From JL08 sp963765555 (lineage in GTDB: Bacteria; Pseudomonadota; Alphaproteobacteria; Rhodobacterales; Rhodobacteraceae): 64,000 nucleotides of DNA. The notes under the pieces were generated by a model. That model made no database searches. It saw nothing but the letters and a program-made list of their open reading frames with translations, and had not been told where the DNA came from. Shown piece after piece: positions 37,033 through 47,066 of the stretch. Numbering within the stretch: position 1 is the first letter of the stretch; each line of letters opens with the position of its first letter. The stretch is taken from NCBI GenBank assembly GCA_963765555.1, contig CAVXWX010000005.1, forward strand, positions 62,001 to 126,000. Direction: 5' to 3'. The translations under genes were made by a program, and so were the position numbers.

Positions 37033-37833
37033 ATGACACAACCCGCACGATCGCCTGCCGAACTCAGGAATATGTTTGGCGCTAATTTACGTCATCTCGC
37101 CAATGCCTACCCGTCGATTTCGGAATTGTCGCGCCAGTTGGGCATCAACAGAACCCAGTTCAACCGGTACCTGTCCGGCGAAAGCTTTCCCCGGCCGGAT
37201 GTTCTGGCCCGCATTTGTGCGTTTTTCAATGTCGATGCGCGGGTCCTGCTTGAACCGGTCGGACAGTTGAACGGCAATCACGAGCTTTTCAACACACCCG
37301 TTTTGCGCGACTTTCTGGGCGACAGCGTCCGCGATGTGACACCAAAAATGTTCCCCGACGGGTTCTACCGTTTTTCGCGCCGCAGCTTTGTAAACGAAGA
37401 ACTGATGCTGACAGGGTTGGTGCTGGTATTCCGCAAGGACAAGAACACCTATATTCGCGGGTACGAACCCAAAGAGGCCATGCGCCAGCAGGGCCTGCCG
37501 ACTGACCTGAAAAACCGTGAATTCCGCGGGTTCATCATGCATCAGGAAGACGGGGTTGCCGCGGTTGTGTCGCGCCGCCACTCCATGACGTGTTCGTTCA
37601 ACTATCTCAGCCGCGTACCCTCTTACGAAAACAATTTCTGGGTCGGCTACGCCACGCGCACCGTGCGCGAAATCCGTGACCAGCACCCGGATCGCCCGGA
37701 TGGTCTATGAACATATCGGCACAGGCGACTGCTGCGGCCTTGAAATGTGCCGCGTGCGACAGGGTTTTGCGGCGTCGAAGACCTGTTGCCCTTTCATCGC
37801 CGCTTGCTGCAACTGGACCAACCGTTTCAATAA
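37033..37833 (+). pseudogene. XRE-type HTH regulator with two compensating frame shifts
   Basis: The N-terminal helix-turn-helix is clear (ISELSRQLGINRTQFNRYLS, then GESFPRPDVLARICAFFNVD) and is followed by a 150-residue sensory region. The first frame stops at 37710, but coding continues: one base removed from CCC near 37688 gives RIARMVYEHIGTGDCCGLEM, and one base added near 37755 gives GVEDLLPFHRRLLQLDQPFQ, ending at 37833. The net length, 801 bases, remains a multiple of three. The protein probably regulates the Rieske oxygenase genes that follow. Sequencing error at homopolymers is likely. Confidence 0.75.
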
Positions 37834-37953
37834 AGACACGCGTGTCGCCTGTGGCAAAACCGCGTCGCCCCCGGACAAGCCGAAACAGGCAACCGTCTTA
37901 GAGTCTTCCGATAGTTCAACGCGCGCCTGCGCCTGCCTTCGGAGACGCCTTTC

Positions 37954-39126
37954 ATGTCCACCCCCTTCACCGATCTGAGCGCGGTGCGCCGCCCCATTCA
38001 GCAAGCCCGTGGCCTGCCCAACGCCCATTACATTGATGATGCTGTGATTGCCGAAGAAAACCAGGCCGTGCTGGCCAAACAGTGGGCGGGGCTGGCCGTG
38101 GCGGCGGATGTACCGGAACCGGGCGATGCCGTGCCAATGACGTTTCTGGGGATGCCGCTGCTGCTGGTGCACGCCAAATCGGGTGCAATCAAGGTGTTCC
38201 AGAACACCTGCCGCCATCGCGGCATGATCTTGGTCGAAGAACCACGCAAGATCGAAGGCGCAATCCGCTGCCCCTATCACAGCTGGTGTTATTCCACCGA
38301 AGGCAAGCTGGTCAGCACACCCCATGTCGGCGGACCGGGGCACAACACCCACGCCGATATCGACCGCTCCCTTTTGGGCCTGATCGAAATACGTAGCCAT
38401 GTCTGGCGCGATGTGGTCTGGATCAACCTGAGCGGCGATGCGCCCGCGTTCGAAGACGCCTTTGCCGATCTGATCCAACGCTGGGCGGACTTCGACAAAC
38501 CGTTGTATCACGGCGGACAAAACAGCCGTTTCCAGCTCGAGGTGAACTGCAACTGGAAGCTTGCTGTCGAAAACTATTGCGAAAGCTATCACCTGCCTTG
38601 GGTCCACCCCGGCCTGAACAGCTATTCCCGGCTGGAAGATCACTATAACATCGAAGAGCCCGGCAAATTTTCGGGTCAGGGCACGCTGGTCTATCGCCAG
38701 CTCAAGGCGGAAAACGGTGCCGTGTTCCCCGATTTCCCGGACGTCGGTTCAAAATGGAACGAAGCGGCAGAATATGTCGCGGCCTATCCCAATGTGCTTC
38801 TTGGTGTGCACCGCGATCATGCGTTCGCCATCATCCTTGTCCCCGAGGCCAAGGACCGCACCGTCGAACATGTGCATCTGTATTACGCAGAACCCGACAC
38901 CAGCGACGAAATGCGCATGTCGAATGCCGCTCTGTGGAAGGGGGTGTTTGTCGAAGACATCTTTGTCGTCGAAGGCATGCAGCGCGGCCGGCTTGGCGCA
39001 GGGTTTGACGGCGGAAAATTCTCGCCTGCGATGGACGGGCCAACCCACAATTTTCACGATTGGGTCGCCACCAAAATCATCGCTCACCGCGACGCGACAA
39101 CCGCGCCGGCCCAGGCGGCGGAATAG
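37954..39126 (+). CDS. Rieske non-haem iron oxygenase, alpha subunit
   Basis: A 390-residue ring-hydroxylating-type oxygenase. The Rieske [2Fe-2S] ligands are CRHRGMIL (CxH) and CPYHSWCY (CxxH), about 18 residues apart. The catalytic domain has the mononuclear iron motif NCNWKLAVENYCESYHLPWVHPGL. Close relatives act on aromatic acids or quaternary amines such as carnitine or stachydrine; the sequence does not decide. An HTH regulator gene lies upstream and a 70-aa gene directly downstream. No reductase gene adjoins, so electrons must come from elsewhere. Confidence 0.9.
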   Translation: MSTPFTDLSAVRRPIQQARGLPNAHYIDDAVIAEENQAVLAKQWAGLAVAADVPEPGDAVPMTFLGMPLLLVHAKSGAIKVFQNTCRHRGMILVEEPRKIEGAIRCPYHSWCYSTEGKLVSTPHVGGPGHNTHADIDRSLLGLIEIRSHVWRDVVWINLSGDAPAFEDAFADLIQRWADFDKPLYHGGQNSRFQLEVNCNWKLAVENYCESYHLPWVHPGLNSYSRLEDHYNIEEPGKFSGQGTLVYRQLKAENGAVFPDFPDVGSKWNEAAEYVAAYPNVLLGVHRDHAFAIILVPEAKDRTVEHVHLYYAEPDTSDEMRMSNAALWKGVFVEDIFVVEGMQRGRLGAGFDGGKFSPAMDGPTHNFHDWVATKIIAHRDATTAPAQAAE

Positions 39127-39136
39127 ATACCGCACC

Positions 39137-39349
39137 ATGAACGTTCTGGACCAGCGCTTGTTACAGGCCCATGCCGCCGATGACCGTCTGGCGCTGGTGC
39201 AGCTTTACACGCAGGCAGCCGATACCGCACCCGATCTGGATGCCGCCTGCTTTTTCCTGACCCATGCCTATGTCTACGCGCTGGAACAGAACCACAAGGA
39301 TGCCCACGTACTCCATGCCCGGCTTGTGGCGCAGGGCCGGGAAGAATAG
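39137..39349 (+). CDS. Small helical protein downstream of the Rieske gene, 70 aa
   Basis: A 70-residue protein (MNVLDQRLLQAHAADDRLAL start) beginning 11 bases after the oxygenase stop. Helical pairs (ALVQLYTQAADTAPDLDAAC then FFLTHAYVYALEQNHKDAHV) resemble a TPR/Sel1-like hairpin. Its place suggests co-expression with the oxygenase. I know no assigned function. Confidence 0.7.
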   Translation: MNVLDQRLLQAHAADDRLALVQLYTQAADTAPDLDAACFFLTHAYVYALEQNHKDAHVLHARLVAQGREE

Positions 39350-39398
39350 CAAAGCTTCTTTTTGCCCAAAATACGGGGGGTGACGAACGCCCTGCCCT

Positions 39399-40187
39399 TT
39401 AATTTGCAGGGTCGGTCGCCTGTGTCACCATCTGGCGATACAGATGCCATGTGGCGTGCCCCAACAGCGGCAATACCAGAAGAAGGCCCAGAAACCACGG
39501 GATCAGCGCCAGAAACGTGATGCCGGCAATCAGCGCCGCCCATGCCAGCATCGGCACCGGATTGGCCGCAACGGTTTTGAAACTGGTGATCATCGCCGTG
39601 ACAAAATCAACCTCGCGGTCCAGCAGCAACGGCAGCGCCACGACCGTAATCATGTACAGGATCATTGCAAAGACCGCGCCAACAGCCGTTCCGAATGTCA
39701 GCATCATGATCCCGTTCGCACTCAGAAATACCTCGGGGGATGAAAACACGTTTGTCATGGTCGACAGGCCCAGAAACAGCGCGAAAATCATGTGGCCCAG
39801 AAAGAACCAGAACATGAAAATCACGATGATGATGGCGCAAATGGACGGCAGTTGCCGTTTGCTTTGTTTCAGCATCACGCCGAACACACCGGCCCAGTCC
39901 AGCGGTTCGCCCGCCTCAAGACGTCGCGACACCTCGTAAAGCCCCACAGCTGCAAAGGGTCCGATCAGCGGAAAGCCCATAACCGCCAGTACCAGCCAGA
40001 ATGTATGCCCGGTTTGATAGGTGATCCACGCGATCGCCCAACCGGCCAGAACGTAGAACGCGGCAAATGCAAACCCGTAAAGGGGCGCACGGCGCATATC
40101 CTGCCAACCGCGCGCCAGCGCCTCGCGCAGCATCGCGCCGGTGACGGGGGCCAGTGGCGGCACCCCAAGTTCAGGTGTTTCAGACAT
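39399..40187 (-). CDS. DUF2189 family membrane protein
   Basis: A 262-residue integral membrane protein with about six helices arranged in the DUF2189 pattern: AFAAFYVLAGWAIAWITYQT, LVLAVMGFPLIGPFAAVGLY with the family EVSRRLEAGEPL motif, a pair around IIIVIFMFWFFLGHMIFALF, VGAVFAMILYMITVVALPLL, and LDREVDFVTAMITSFKTVAA before the last helices. These proteins are common next to respiratory or copper genes, but their role is not known. It stands between a minus-strand amidase and the plus-strand Rieske pair. Confidence 0.85.
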   Translation of the reverse strand: MSETPELGVPPLAPVTGAMLREALARGWQDMRRAPLYGFAFAAFYVLAGWAIAWITYQTGHTFWLVLAVMGFPLIGPFAAVGLYEVSRRLEAGEPLDWAGVFGVMLKQSKRQLPSICAIIIVIFMFWFFLGHMIFALFLGLSTMTNVFSSPEVFLSANGIMMLTFGTAVGAVFAMILYMITVVALPLLLDREVDFVTAMITSFKTVAANPVPMLAWAALIAGITFLALIPWFLGLLLVLPLLGHATWHLYRQMVTQATDPAN

Positions 40188-40267
40188 ATACTGCGCCTCC
40201 CCGCGCCGTCAGTGTCCGTTCGCGCGCACCCTTGACCGCACCAGAAGAAACGGTTCCCGCCCCAAGA

Positions 40268-41701
40268 TCAAGCCCCGTTCAAAACTGCGGGCCGACGCGC
40301 ATTCGGCCAGTCCGTTGCACGGTGATAGGCCTGCCCCAGTTGCAGCACGCCCAGATCGTCGCCGAACGCCCCGAACATCTGCATTCCCATCGGTAAACCG
40401 GTGTCGCCAAAACCTACGGGGATGTTCAGACTGGGCACTCCGATCAGGCTGACGGGCACAACACATTCCATCCACCGGTGATAGGTATCCATTGCCACCC
40501 CGTTGATTGATTGCGGATAGCGCCAGTCGATCGGAAAAGGCCAGACCTGCACCGACGGCATGATCAGCGCATCATAGGTTTCAAACAGCGCTGCCGCTGC
40601 GCGAAACCAGTCCGACCGTATTTCGCTGGCGCGGTAAAGGTCAGTCAGGCTCTGGCTTTGACCGCTTTCGATTTCCCATACCGTTTCGTCCTTCAGATGC
40701 GCCCGTTTGGCCGGATCATCGTACAGCGCCCGCATCGATCCCGCCCGCGCAAAGCCCCGCAAGGCGCACCAACTGTCCCACAAGTCACTGGCCGCAAACG
40801 GCGGCGGCACCTCTTCCACGATGCAGCCTTGGGCCACAAAAACATTCAACGCCGCGCGCCCGATATCCAGGATACCGGGTTCAACCTGAAACGCGCCGCC
40901 CCAATCCCCCAGCCATCCAATCCGTCGCCCGCGCACAGGCGCGTCCAGATGCGGGCCAAGGGCAGTGTGGGCAAAGCCATGCGGTTGGCGCCGGTCAGGC
41001 CCCGCAATCACATCCAAAAGCGCTGTCACATCCTTGGGCGATCGTGCCATCGGCCCGTCTGTCACCAACTGGTTCAGGTACATATCCCCTGCCGGTTCGT
41101 TGGGCACCCGCCCCCATGTGGGCCTGAACCCGTAGACATTGCCCCACGCCGCAGGGTTGCGCAAACTGCCCATCGCATCCGACCCGTCCGCCAGTGCCAG
41201 CATCCGCGTCGCCAGCGCTGCAGCCGCCCCGCCCGACGATCCGCCGATCGTGCGATCAGGCGAATAGGGGTTGCGCGTTGCGCCATAGACCGGATTAAAC
41301 GTATGCGATCCCATGCCGAATTCCGGCACATTGGTCTTGCCGATGAAAATCGCGCCGCCCGCCCGCATCCGCGCCGCAAGTATCTCGTCCGCCTCTGGCA
41401 CATGATCGGCAAACAGCGGCGATCCGGTGGTCGACCGTATGCCTTTCACCTCGACCGTATCTTTCACAGCCATGGGCAGACCGTGCAGCACGCTTTTGCG
41501 CGGACCGGATGCAATCTCGGCATCGACCGCGCGCGCTTCGGCCAGCAATGCATCAGGATCGCGCAAGGCGACGATCGCGTTGATCTGCGGGTTGATCCGG
41601 TCAATCTGCGCCAGCGTCGCGCGCATCAAATCTTCTGCGCTGATCTTCTTCTGATCCAATTGATCAGACAGATCGCACGCTGTTGTGTTCAAAAGGTCCA
41701 A
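40268..41701 (-). CDS. Amidase-signature family hydrolase
   Basis: A 477-residue enzyme of the amidase-signature family with the Ser-cisSer-Lys triad: Lys in LHGLPMAVKDTVEVKG, Ser and nucleophile in TIGGSSGGAAAALATRM, and the C-terminal GVPSLNIPVGFGDTGLPMGM. These hydrolyse amides, or the Gln of GatA-type complexes; the lack of gatB/C neighbours favours a free amidase. I choose a TTG start at 41701, seven bases after GGGAG; the open frame extends 25 residues further with an unlikely Cys-rich sequence. Substrate not assignable. Confidence 0.88.
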   Translation of the reverse strand: MDLLNTTACDLSDQLDQKKISAEDLMRATLAQIDRINPQINAIVALRDPDALLAEARAVDAEIASGPRKSVLHGLPMAVKDTVEVKGIRSTTGSPLFADHVPEADEILAARMRAGGAIFIGKTNVPEFGMGSHTFNPVYGATRNPYSPDRTIGGSSGGAAAALATRMLALADGSDAMGSLRNPAAWGNVYGFRPTWGRVPNEPAGDMYLNQLVTDGPMARSPKDVTALLDVIAGPDRRQPHGFAHTALGPHLDAPVRGRRIGWLGDWGGAFQVEPGILDIGRAALNVFVAQGCIVEEVPPPFAASDLWDSWCALRGFARAGSMRALYDDPAKRAHLKDETVWEIESGQSQSLTDLYRASEIRSDWFRAAAALFETYDALIMPSVQVWPFPIDWRYPQSINGVAMDTYHRWMECVVPVSLIGVPSLNIPVGFGDTGLPMGMQMFGAFGDDLGVLQLGQAYHRATDWPNARRPAVLNGA

Positions 41702-41815
41702 ATGCCATCTCCCAGCCAGACACCCGGAACGATAAAAGCCGCAGCCACAGCACGCAACATCCTGATTTAGCAGCAACTGGCGATGGTTCAGGCCCGGTGT
41801 GACCCCGTTCGCCTC

Positions 41816-42943
41816 TTAATCTGCGCCGCGCGCCTCGGCACGGGATTTTCCGCTGGCATTCAACGCCAGTGTGGCCCCCATCAACCCGTCCAGATCGCCA
41901 TCCAGCACACCTTTGGTGTCGGAGGTTTCATAGTTGGTGCGCAAATCCTTGACCATCTGGTAGGGCTGCAACACATAAGACCGGATCTGGTTGCCCCAGC
42001 CCGCGTCGCCCTTGTTTTCATGGGCTTCGTTAATGGCCGCGTTGCGTTTGTCCAGTTCCATCTGATAGAGGCGCGATTTCAACGCCTTCATCGCAATATC
42101 CCGGTTCTGATGCTGCGATTTTTCCGATGATGTCACCACGATGCCGGTCGGATGGTGGGTGATGCGCACTGCGGAATCCGTGGTGTTCACATGCTGCCCG
42201 CCCGCGCCCGAACTGCGATAGGTATCAATCCGGATATCGGCAGGGTTCACCTCGATCTCGATATTGTCATCAACAACCGGATACACCCAGACCGAGCTGA
42301 ACGAGGTGTGCCGCTTGGCTGCGCTGTCAAACGGGCTGATACGTACCAGACGATGTACACCGCTTTCCGATTTCAGCCAGCCATAGGCGTTCAGACCGGA
42401 AATCTTGTAGGTCGCCGATTTGATCCCCGCCTCTTCGCCCGCGCTTTCGGACTGAAGCTCTACCTTATAGCCCTTCCGCTCGGCCCAGCGGACATACATG
42501 CGCGCCAGAATATTGGCCCAGTCACAACTCTCTGTGCCGCCTGCACCGGCGTTGATTTCCAGAAACGTATCGTTGGCATCGGCCTCGCCGTCCAGCAACG
42601 CCTCAAGCTCTTTTTGCGCGGCCTTGAGCGCCAGGGCCTTCAACGCCGCCTCGGCCTCGGCGACAACGTCCTGATCGTCCTCCATTTCACCCAGTTCGAT
42701 CAGTTCGATATTGTCACTCAACTCTTGCTTGATGCTGGAATAGGTCTCCATCGCATCGACAAGCCCCTGCCGGTCACGCATCAGCTTTTGTGCGGCGTCC
42801 GGATTGTCCCACAGGTTCGGGTCTTCGACGCGGGCATCAAATTCTTCAAGCCGGAACGGGGCCGTTTCGACATCCAGACGCTGGCCCAGCAGGTCCAGCG
42901 ATTTTTGAATTTGATCCACAGTGTTTTGGGCGTCTGCGCGCAT
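41816..42943 (-). CDS. prfB: Peptide chain release factor 2
   Basis: A 375-residue class I release factor recognising UAA and UGA. The catalytic GGQ is in RSSGAGGQHVNTTDSAVRI; the codon-recognition region includes RLVRISPFDSAAKRHTSF with the SPF tripeptide of RF2. The frame is continuous: there is no internal UGA frameshift site as found in E. coli prfB, which is normal for this group. It starts at the ATG at 42943 and follows mrcA on the same strand after about 88 bases. Confidence 0.96.
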   Translation of the reverse strand: MRADAQNTVDQIQKSLDLLGQRLDVETAPFRLEEFDARVEDPNLWDNPDAAQKLMRDRQGLVDAMETYSSIKQELSDNIELIELGEMEDDQDVVAEAEAALKALALKAAQKELEALLDGEADANDTFLEINAGAGGTESCDWANILARMYVRWAERKGYKVELQSESAGEEAGIKSATYKISGLNAYGWLKSESGVHRLVRISPFDSAAKRHTSFSSVWVYPVVDDNIEIEVNPADIRIDTYRSSGAGGQHVNTTDSAVRITHHPTGIVVTSSEKSQHQNRDIAMKALKSRLYQMELDKRNAAINEAHENKGDAGWGNQIRSYVLQPYQMVKDLRTNYETSDTKGVLDGDLDGLMGATLALNASGKSRAEARGAD

Positions 42944-43031
42944 CCGGCAATGACCTGTCTATGAGTGTTGGAAATGCGGTGATAAACCAGCCCCGCAGCG
43001 CGGGCAAGCGGTGCCGGTTGCTTATATAGGG

Positions 43032-45591
43032 CTAGTACAATCCACCCGAACTGACCGTGCCGAAATCTGCTTTTGGCCCCACCGTAGCGGTTTCACCCGA
43101 TGATGTCGTAACCTGTCGCCCGCTTTCAAGCACTTCCTGAAACAGCGGCAGGTTCGATCCCATTGCAAATCCGCCATCAAATGTCAGACCGAAAATCGGT
43201 TCTTCACCGTCACGGAAATATTCCGCGACGACATTGGCACCGGATGCTTCGTTCGGCAGGCGCGCACCGGTGAACCGGTCGATCTTGATGAATGTCCCGC
43301 CCGGGGGAATGGCAAATTGACCACCCCCATATTTGGCTGTCGCCTCGGTCATGAATTCCTGAAACACCGGGCCACACATCGCGCCGCCAAACGCGCTGCG
43401 CCCCATCGGGCGCGGCCTGTCATACCCGATATAGCAACCGGCGACGATGTTGCTCGTAAAGCCGATGAACCACACGTCGCGCGCATCGTTGGTTGTTCCG
43501 GTCTTTCCCGCCACGGGCACACCCAGCTTGACATACCCGCTTGCGGTGCCGCGTTCGACAACGCCGGTCATCATCGATGTCAGCTGATAGGCCGTGACCG
43601 CATTCATGATCTGGTCGCGGTTGGAAACGATCCGCGGGCCCAGATCATTGCGAATGCGCAGGATCGGAACAATCGGAACACACGCGTTGGTCATGCCGGT
43701 AAATGGTTTTGCCGTACCGGTCCTGCACCCGGTCAACCAGCGTTGGCTGCAACCGTTCGCCGCCATTGGCAAACATCGCATAGGCCGTGACCATCTTGTA
43801 AAGCGTGGTTTCTTCGGACCCAAGCGCATTGGCCAGAAACTGGCCCATGTAATCATACACCCCGAACCGTTCCGCATAGGCCGCCACAACATCCATCCCG
43901 ACCTCTTGCGCGAGCCGGATGGTCATCAGGTTACGTGACCGTTCGATCCCGGTACGCAGCGGCGTTGGCCCGTAATACTGGTTGGATGCATTGCGCGGAC
44001 GCCACAGACCCTGCGGCGTGTTAATCTCGATCGGGGCATCAATCACGATGGTCGCGGGGGAATATCCGCTATCAAGGGCGGCCGCATAAACGAACGGTTT
44101 GAACGACGATCCCGGCTGGCGCTGCGCCTGGGTGGCACGGTTGAACACCGAATGCTGGTAGGAAAACCCGCCTTGCATCGAAATCACACGGCCCGTGTTC
44201 ACGTCCATCGCGACAAAGCCGCCCTGCACTTCGGGCACCTGCCGCAACGTCCAGCGGATGAAACTGCCGTCTTCGTCACTGGTCATCCGACGCACCAGAA
44301 CAACATCTCCGGCTTCGACCAGATCGCCCGCGACCTTGGCCTTGCTGGCCAATGATCCGTCCGAACGACGCTTGCGCGCCCACTGGACATCCTTGGCGGG
44401 AATGAAATGTCCGTCGGCGTCATCTTCCACGCCTTCGATGCCGATGCGCGCGTCATTGTTGCCCACCTCAAGCACCACAGCCGGGTACCATTGACCATCC
44501 AGATCGACATCGCGCGCCACTTTCACATCCGCCAATGCGGTGCGCCAGCTTTCTTCGTCGCTCAAAAGCGCGGGATCGATTTTTTTGCCGGTGCCGCGCC
44601 AGATGCCGGTGCCACGGTCGTATTTTTCCAACCCGCGACGCAAGGCATTGGCCGCAATCGGTTGCATTTGCGCATCAATGGTCGCGCGGACCGTCAGGCC
44701 GCCGGTGAAAAACTCGCCCTCGCCAAAATCCTCGCTCAACTGGCGGCGGATTTCATCGGTGAAATAATCTCGTGGCGGCAAAGCTGTGCGGAAGCTTTCG
44801 AAATCGCCGTTCTGCACCGAGCGAAGCGGCGCGGCGAGTTCGATCTCGTAGGTTTCCTTGTCCAGATAGCCGTTCTCGAACATCTCTTTCAGCACAAAAT
44901 CGCGCCGGGCCTGCAACCGTTCCTTTTCGCGCACCGGATGGTAATCGGATGGTGCCTTGGGCAATGACGCGAGAAAGGCCGCTTCATGCGGGGCCAGTTG
45001 GCTCAGGCTTTTGTTGAAATAGGTCTGTGCCGCGGCCGCGACCCCGTAGGAGTTCTGGCCCAGAAAAATCTCGTTCAGATAAAGTTCCAGAATCCGCTCT
45101 TTGTCCAAAGTCTCTTCCAGCCGCGCGGCCAGAATGATCTCTTTGATCTTGCGCTCGGCCTGACGGTCACCGGACAACAGGAAATTCTTCATCACCTGCT
45201 GCGTGATCGTCGATGCCCCGCGCACGGTCTTGCCGCGGGTCTTGATCGCTTCGAACCCGGCGGCCGCAATACCGCGCGCGTCATAGCCGGCATGCGTATA
45301 GAAATTCTTGTCTTCCGCAGAAATAAACGCCTGCTTCACCAGATCGGGGATCGACTCGGCCGGAACAAACAAACGCCGTTCCCGCGCGAATTCGTCAATG
45401 ATTTCGCCCTCGCCCGAATAAATCCGGCTGATCGTGGGCGGTTTGTACTGCGCCAGAGATTCGTGGCTCGGCAAATCGCGCCCGTACATCCAGAAGATGC
45501 CCCCGATGGTCAGCGCGACAGCCGCAATGCCCAGCGTCAGAACGCTGAAAATCGCACCGAAAAATGACAGGATGAATCGAAACACGCGCAC
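43032..45591 (-). pseudogene. mrcA: Penicillin-binding protein 1A, frameshifted
   Basis: A bifunctional murein synthase: N-terminal membrane anchor (FILSFFGAIFSVLTLGIAAV), glycosyltransferase family 51 domain with FISAEDKNFYTHAGYDARGI, and transpeptidase domain with SxxK in RQPGSSFKPFVYAAAL and KTGTTNDARDVW. The frame breaks at about 43645-43660: reading SDPAHSQ then DLGPRIVSNRDQIMNAVTAY requires dropping one base around CAATGATC. Corrected length 852 residues, the expected size. As an important wall enzyme it is probably intact in the organism. It follows amiC. Confidence 0.93.
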
Positions 45592-45773
45592 GGCCTTACT
45601 TTGGGGACTGCCCCTATATAGGGTGCCACATGCGGGGCGTCAAAACACGAGTGTGTCGCGCGTGGCCATTTCCCGCCACGTCATAACCCGACCTTGGTTT
45701 CAAGAGCCGATCCTCCGCTTTCTTTTTGCTAAAAATGCGGAAATCCGCCGTGTGATCTGATTGGCGCGAGGAA

Positions 45774-46994
45774 TTATTGCCGCACGAGATCCCGCACCGC
45801 CTCGTCCAGCACCGCCCATTCCTGCAGGCCCTGCCGGATACCGCGCGCCATACGGGCGCGCCATTCCGGATCACGCAGATTATCGAGGTCACGGTCACTT
45901 GATAAAAATCCCAGTTCGAGCAGAACAGACGGAATATCGGCGGCTTTCAGCACCGAAAACCCCGCATGTCGGATCGCACGGCTGTTCATCGGGCCGCCGG
46001 CCCTTTCCATCGCGTCCGCCAGCGCCCGCGCCAGCGCTTCGGTTCGGGGTCTGGTTTCCTGACGCGCCAGTTCCAGCAAGATGCCGGTCACCTCGTCATC
46101 CGATCCCGACAGGTCGACACCGGCCAGAATATCCGCACGGTTGTGACGCTGGGCCAGACCTTCGGTGGCCTTGTCCGATGCCTCGTCCGACAAGGTGTAG
46201 ATCGTTGCGCCATGCGCCTGCCCCTCGGAAAGGGAATCCGCATGCAGCGACAGGAACACATCCGCGCCCGCGCGATGCGCAATGGCAATGCGCTGTTGCA
46301 GCGACACAAAAACATCCGCATCCCGCGTCAGCACCACATCAAACCCGCCGGACCGCACCAGCACCTCGCGCAGTTCCCGCGCAAATTGCAGCATCAGAAC
46401 CTTTTCCACATCGCCATCACGTTCGGCGCCGGGGTCTACGCCGCCATGGCCCGGATCAATCACCACAATCAGCGGGTCGTCCGCTGTACGCGGGGCACGC
46501 GCTGGCACATCAGCGGGTTCAGGCAACGCCCATTGCAGATCAGAAGGTGCACCCGACCGTACGGCATAGGTGTCCGCATCGGTTTTCCGCAGTGTAATCT
46601 GCAGGTGTGCCGTTCCCGTTGCGATGTCCGTGTCCAGACCGGCCCTGTCCAGAACCATCGGGTCTGTCAGATCGGCAATCAGGCGCGACCATCCGGGGCG
46701 GAACGGGCCAAAGCGCACATCGGTGATGCGTTTGCTATCCAGCAGCGCATCGCGGGATACGCCAGACCAGTCGACCTCTTGAAAATCGATCACAAGGCGG
46801 CGCGGGTCGGTCAGTGTGTAAACCCGGTACGGCACCGCCTGACTAAGATGCAGATCGATATCCGTGGTCCCCCACCACCCGTCGGTGATGGCGCTGCGTT
46901 CGCCATCCACCCGCGCCAAGGCGCTTAGGTTCTGGGCCGCGCCAATCAGGGGCCACAGGCCAAATGCCAATAGGAAAAGAATAAGCCTGATCAT
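45774..46994 (-). CDS. N-acetylmuramoyl-L-alanine amidase (AmiC-like)
   Basis: A 406-residue periplasmic amidase that separates daughter cells by removing stem peptides. It has a signal peptide (MIRLILFLLAFGLWPLIGAA), an AMIN domain (about 35-130, YRVYTLTDPRRLVIDFQEVD) and an Amidase_3 domain with zinc ligands in VVIDPGHGGVDPGAERDG, SLHADSLSEGQAHGATIYTL and the catalytic Glu in SVLLELGFLSSDRDLDNL. It lies directly upstream of mrcA, a common pairing. Twin-arginine residues are absent, so Sec export is likely. Confidence 0.93.
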   Translation of the reverse strand: MIRLILFLLAFGLWPLIGAAQNLSALARVDGERSAITDGWWGTTDIDLHLSQAVPYRVYTLTDPRRLVIDFQEVDWSGVSRDALLDSKRITDVRFGPFRPGWSRLIADLTDPMVLDRAGLDTDIATGTAHLQITLRKTDADTYAVRSGAPSDLQWALPEPADVPARAPRTADDPLIVVIDPGHGGVDPGAERDGDVEKVLMLQFARELREVLVRSGGFDVVLTRDADVFVSLQQRIAIAHRAGADVFLSLHADSLSEGQAHGATIYTLSDEASDKATEGLAQRHNRADILAGVDLSGSDDEVTGILLELARQETRPRTEALARALADAMERAGGPMNSRAIRHAGFSVLKAADIPSVLLELGFLSSDRDLDNLRDPEWRARMARGIRQGLQEWAVLDEAVRDLVRQ

Positions 46995-47066
46995 CTGCCC
47001 GCCGCATGTTTGCGTTTTGCCGGCATCCTACCCCAGCGCGGTGGCGAATGGAATCGCCAAGGCCAA

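Noticed and set aside
41816..42943. Looked for the programmed +1 frameshift of prfB
   Set aside because: The frame is continuous with a normal start; alphaproteobacterial prfB generally lacks that site.
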